Assembly: GCA_963752505.1 (NCBI GenBank)
Contig: CAVVYM010000001.1
Span: forward strand, 1-64,000
Reading direction: 5' to 3'
DNA: 64,000 nucleotides
Source: JACJWR01 sp963752505
Lineage (GTDB): Bacteria > Actinomycetota > Actinomycetes > S36-B12 > UBA10799
Below are positions 63,428 through 64,000 of this stretch, one piece after another. The translations under genes were made by a program, and so were the position numbers. Position 1 is the first letter of the stretch, and the number at the start of each line of letters is the position of its first letter. The notes beneath the pieces are model-generated. The model saw only the letters and a program-made list of their open reading frames with translations. It did not search any database and was not told where the DNA came from.

Positions 63428-64000
63428 ATGAGAAAGATCCACCTGGCAATCGCCGCGGCGGCGGTCCTGGCGCTGTCTGCCTGCGGCGGCTCAGCCGAGG
63501 AGCCCGCCGAATCGGGCACGCCCGTGCCGCTCGGCCCAGACCGTTGGATGGAGGACGTCTATGCCGATGCACCTGACGTCACCCTGGGTGCCATGGTGCT
63601 GCCCGGAACCCACGATTCGGGTTCCTACGGCATCGACGTCGAACAGCCGTGCGATCTCGTTACCGCCGCCGGCACGCCCGAAATCATCACTACCCTGGCC
63701 GCCGCCAATCCCTGCGCCGCCGCTGGCATGTACCGCGCCCAAGACGAGAACCTGACCGAGCAGCTCGAAGCCGGTGTCCGCTACCTCGACCTGCGAGTTT
63801 CGGTGCCGTCGAAATCTGCTCCGCCCGTGACTGACAGCGAATTCGTCCTTGAACACGAATTCGTCTCGACCCAGCTCACCGACGCCTTCGACCAGATTCT
63901 GGAGTTTGCCGACAGCCGGCCGAAGGAGCAGGTGATCCTGGACTTCCAGCACATCGACCTCGATTCCGGCGCGGACAAGCAGGCGTACTACGACGCCCTG
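63428..64000 (+). CDS. PI-PLC-like lipoprotein, 5' part, runs off the window
   Basis: ATG 63428 begins MRKIHLAIAAAAVLALSACGG, a lipoprotein signal with lipobox LSAC. The frame is open to the end (191 codons). MVLPGTHDSGSYG holds the first catalytic-type His (residue 62), YLDLRVSV follows, and VLEHEF (His143) and QVILDFQHI follow, matching the X domain of phosphatidylinositol-specific phospholipase C-like phosphodiesterases. It lies 1 nt after the Rpf-like gene. Substrate specificity is unknown; catalytic residues beyond 64000 are not visible. Confidence 0.8.
   Translation, partial: MRKIHLAIAAAAVLALSACGGSAEEPAESGTPVPLGPDRWMEDVYADAPDVTLGAMVLPGTHDSGSYGIDVEQPCDLVTAAGTPEIITTLAAANPCAAAGMYRAQDENLTEQLEAGVRYLDLRVSVPSKSAPPVTDSEFVLEHEFVSTQLTDAFDQILEFADSRPKEQVILDFQHIDLDSGADKQAYYDAL

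Overview
The window is a GC-rich bacterial chromosome segment, almost certainly from a member of the Actinomycetota. It encodes actinobacterial signature proteins: an mIHF-type host factor, a BldD-like regulator, HGxxPAAW and TIGR02234 proteins, TIGR03085, DUF4191, DUF2786/TIGR04338, and a two-lipoyl-domain E2. From memory, the gene order also matches two neighbourhoods conserved in streptomycetes and mycobacteria: pyrR-B-C-x-carA-carB-pyrK-pyrD-pyrF-mihF-gmk-rpoZ-coaBC, and the pepA ... sucB(dlaT)-epimerase-lipB-lipA-DUF4191-RDD-glnA1 block. Genes are tightly packed, with many 1-8 nt overlaps and frequent GTG starts. I cannot name the genus. I saw no CRISPR array, insertion sequence, phage gene, rRNA or tRNA.

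Layout. 1-~2220 is a foreign-looking piece: the 5' end of surE on the minus strand, then iorA and iorB on the plus strand broken by about ten frameshifts. It meets a truncated, frameshifted coaBC at about 2205-2235, which looks like an assembly chimera or a rearrangement scar. 2.2-14.6 kb (minus) is one long pyrimidine superoperon, with pyrR first behind a PyrR-type RNA leader, ending in mihF, gmk, rpoZ and coaBC. bldD (plus) diverges from it. 15.2-22.7 kb (minus) holds pyk and gltDB. 23.0-33.6 kb (minus) is a tryptophan cluster, hisI-trpE-(membrane protein)-(HGxxPAAW)-response regulator-sensor kinase-CD225-DUF2752-trpC-trpB-trpA-DsbA-like-lgt; the embedded two-component system is unusual. 33.6-42.9 kb holds a TIGR03085 protein, a GNAT protein, gcvT, an asymmetric heterodimeric ABC exporter, a metallohydrolase/DUF2786 pair and a CcdA-like thiol-redox membrane protein.

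43.0-53.6 kb holds pepA, then the 2-oxoacid dehydrogenase and lipoate block: lpd, sucB, a TIGR01777 epimerase, an amine-oxidase-like flavoprotein, lipB, lipA and a MOSC protein. 53.6-56.1 kb (minus) is asnB directly coupled to a protein with an M15-like zinc-peptidase signature. 56.2-59.2 kb holds DUF4191, an RDD protein and glnA, which has a GlnR-type box upstream and a perfect 21-bp terminator stem downstream. 59.6-64 kb holds an aldehyde dehydrogenase, a flavodoxin-like protein, a zinc-ribbon thioredoxin, an Rpf-like coiled-coil protein and the start of a PI-PLC-like lipoprotein that runs off the window.

Functionally the window is mostly core metabolism: UMP synthesis and its feedback, nitrogen assimilation (glnA, gltBD, asnB, and carAB as an ammonia consumer), tryptophan synthesis, and lipoylation with its E2/E3 clients. 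Cell-envelope genes (lgt, the Rpf-like protein, the M15-like protein) are interspersed.
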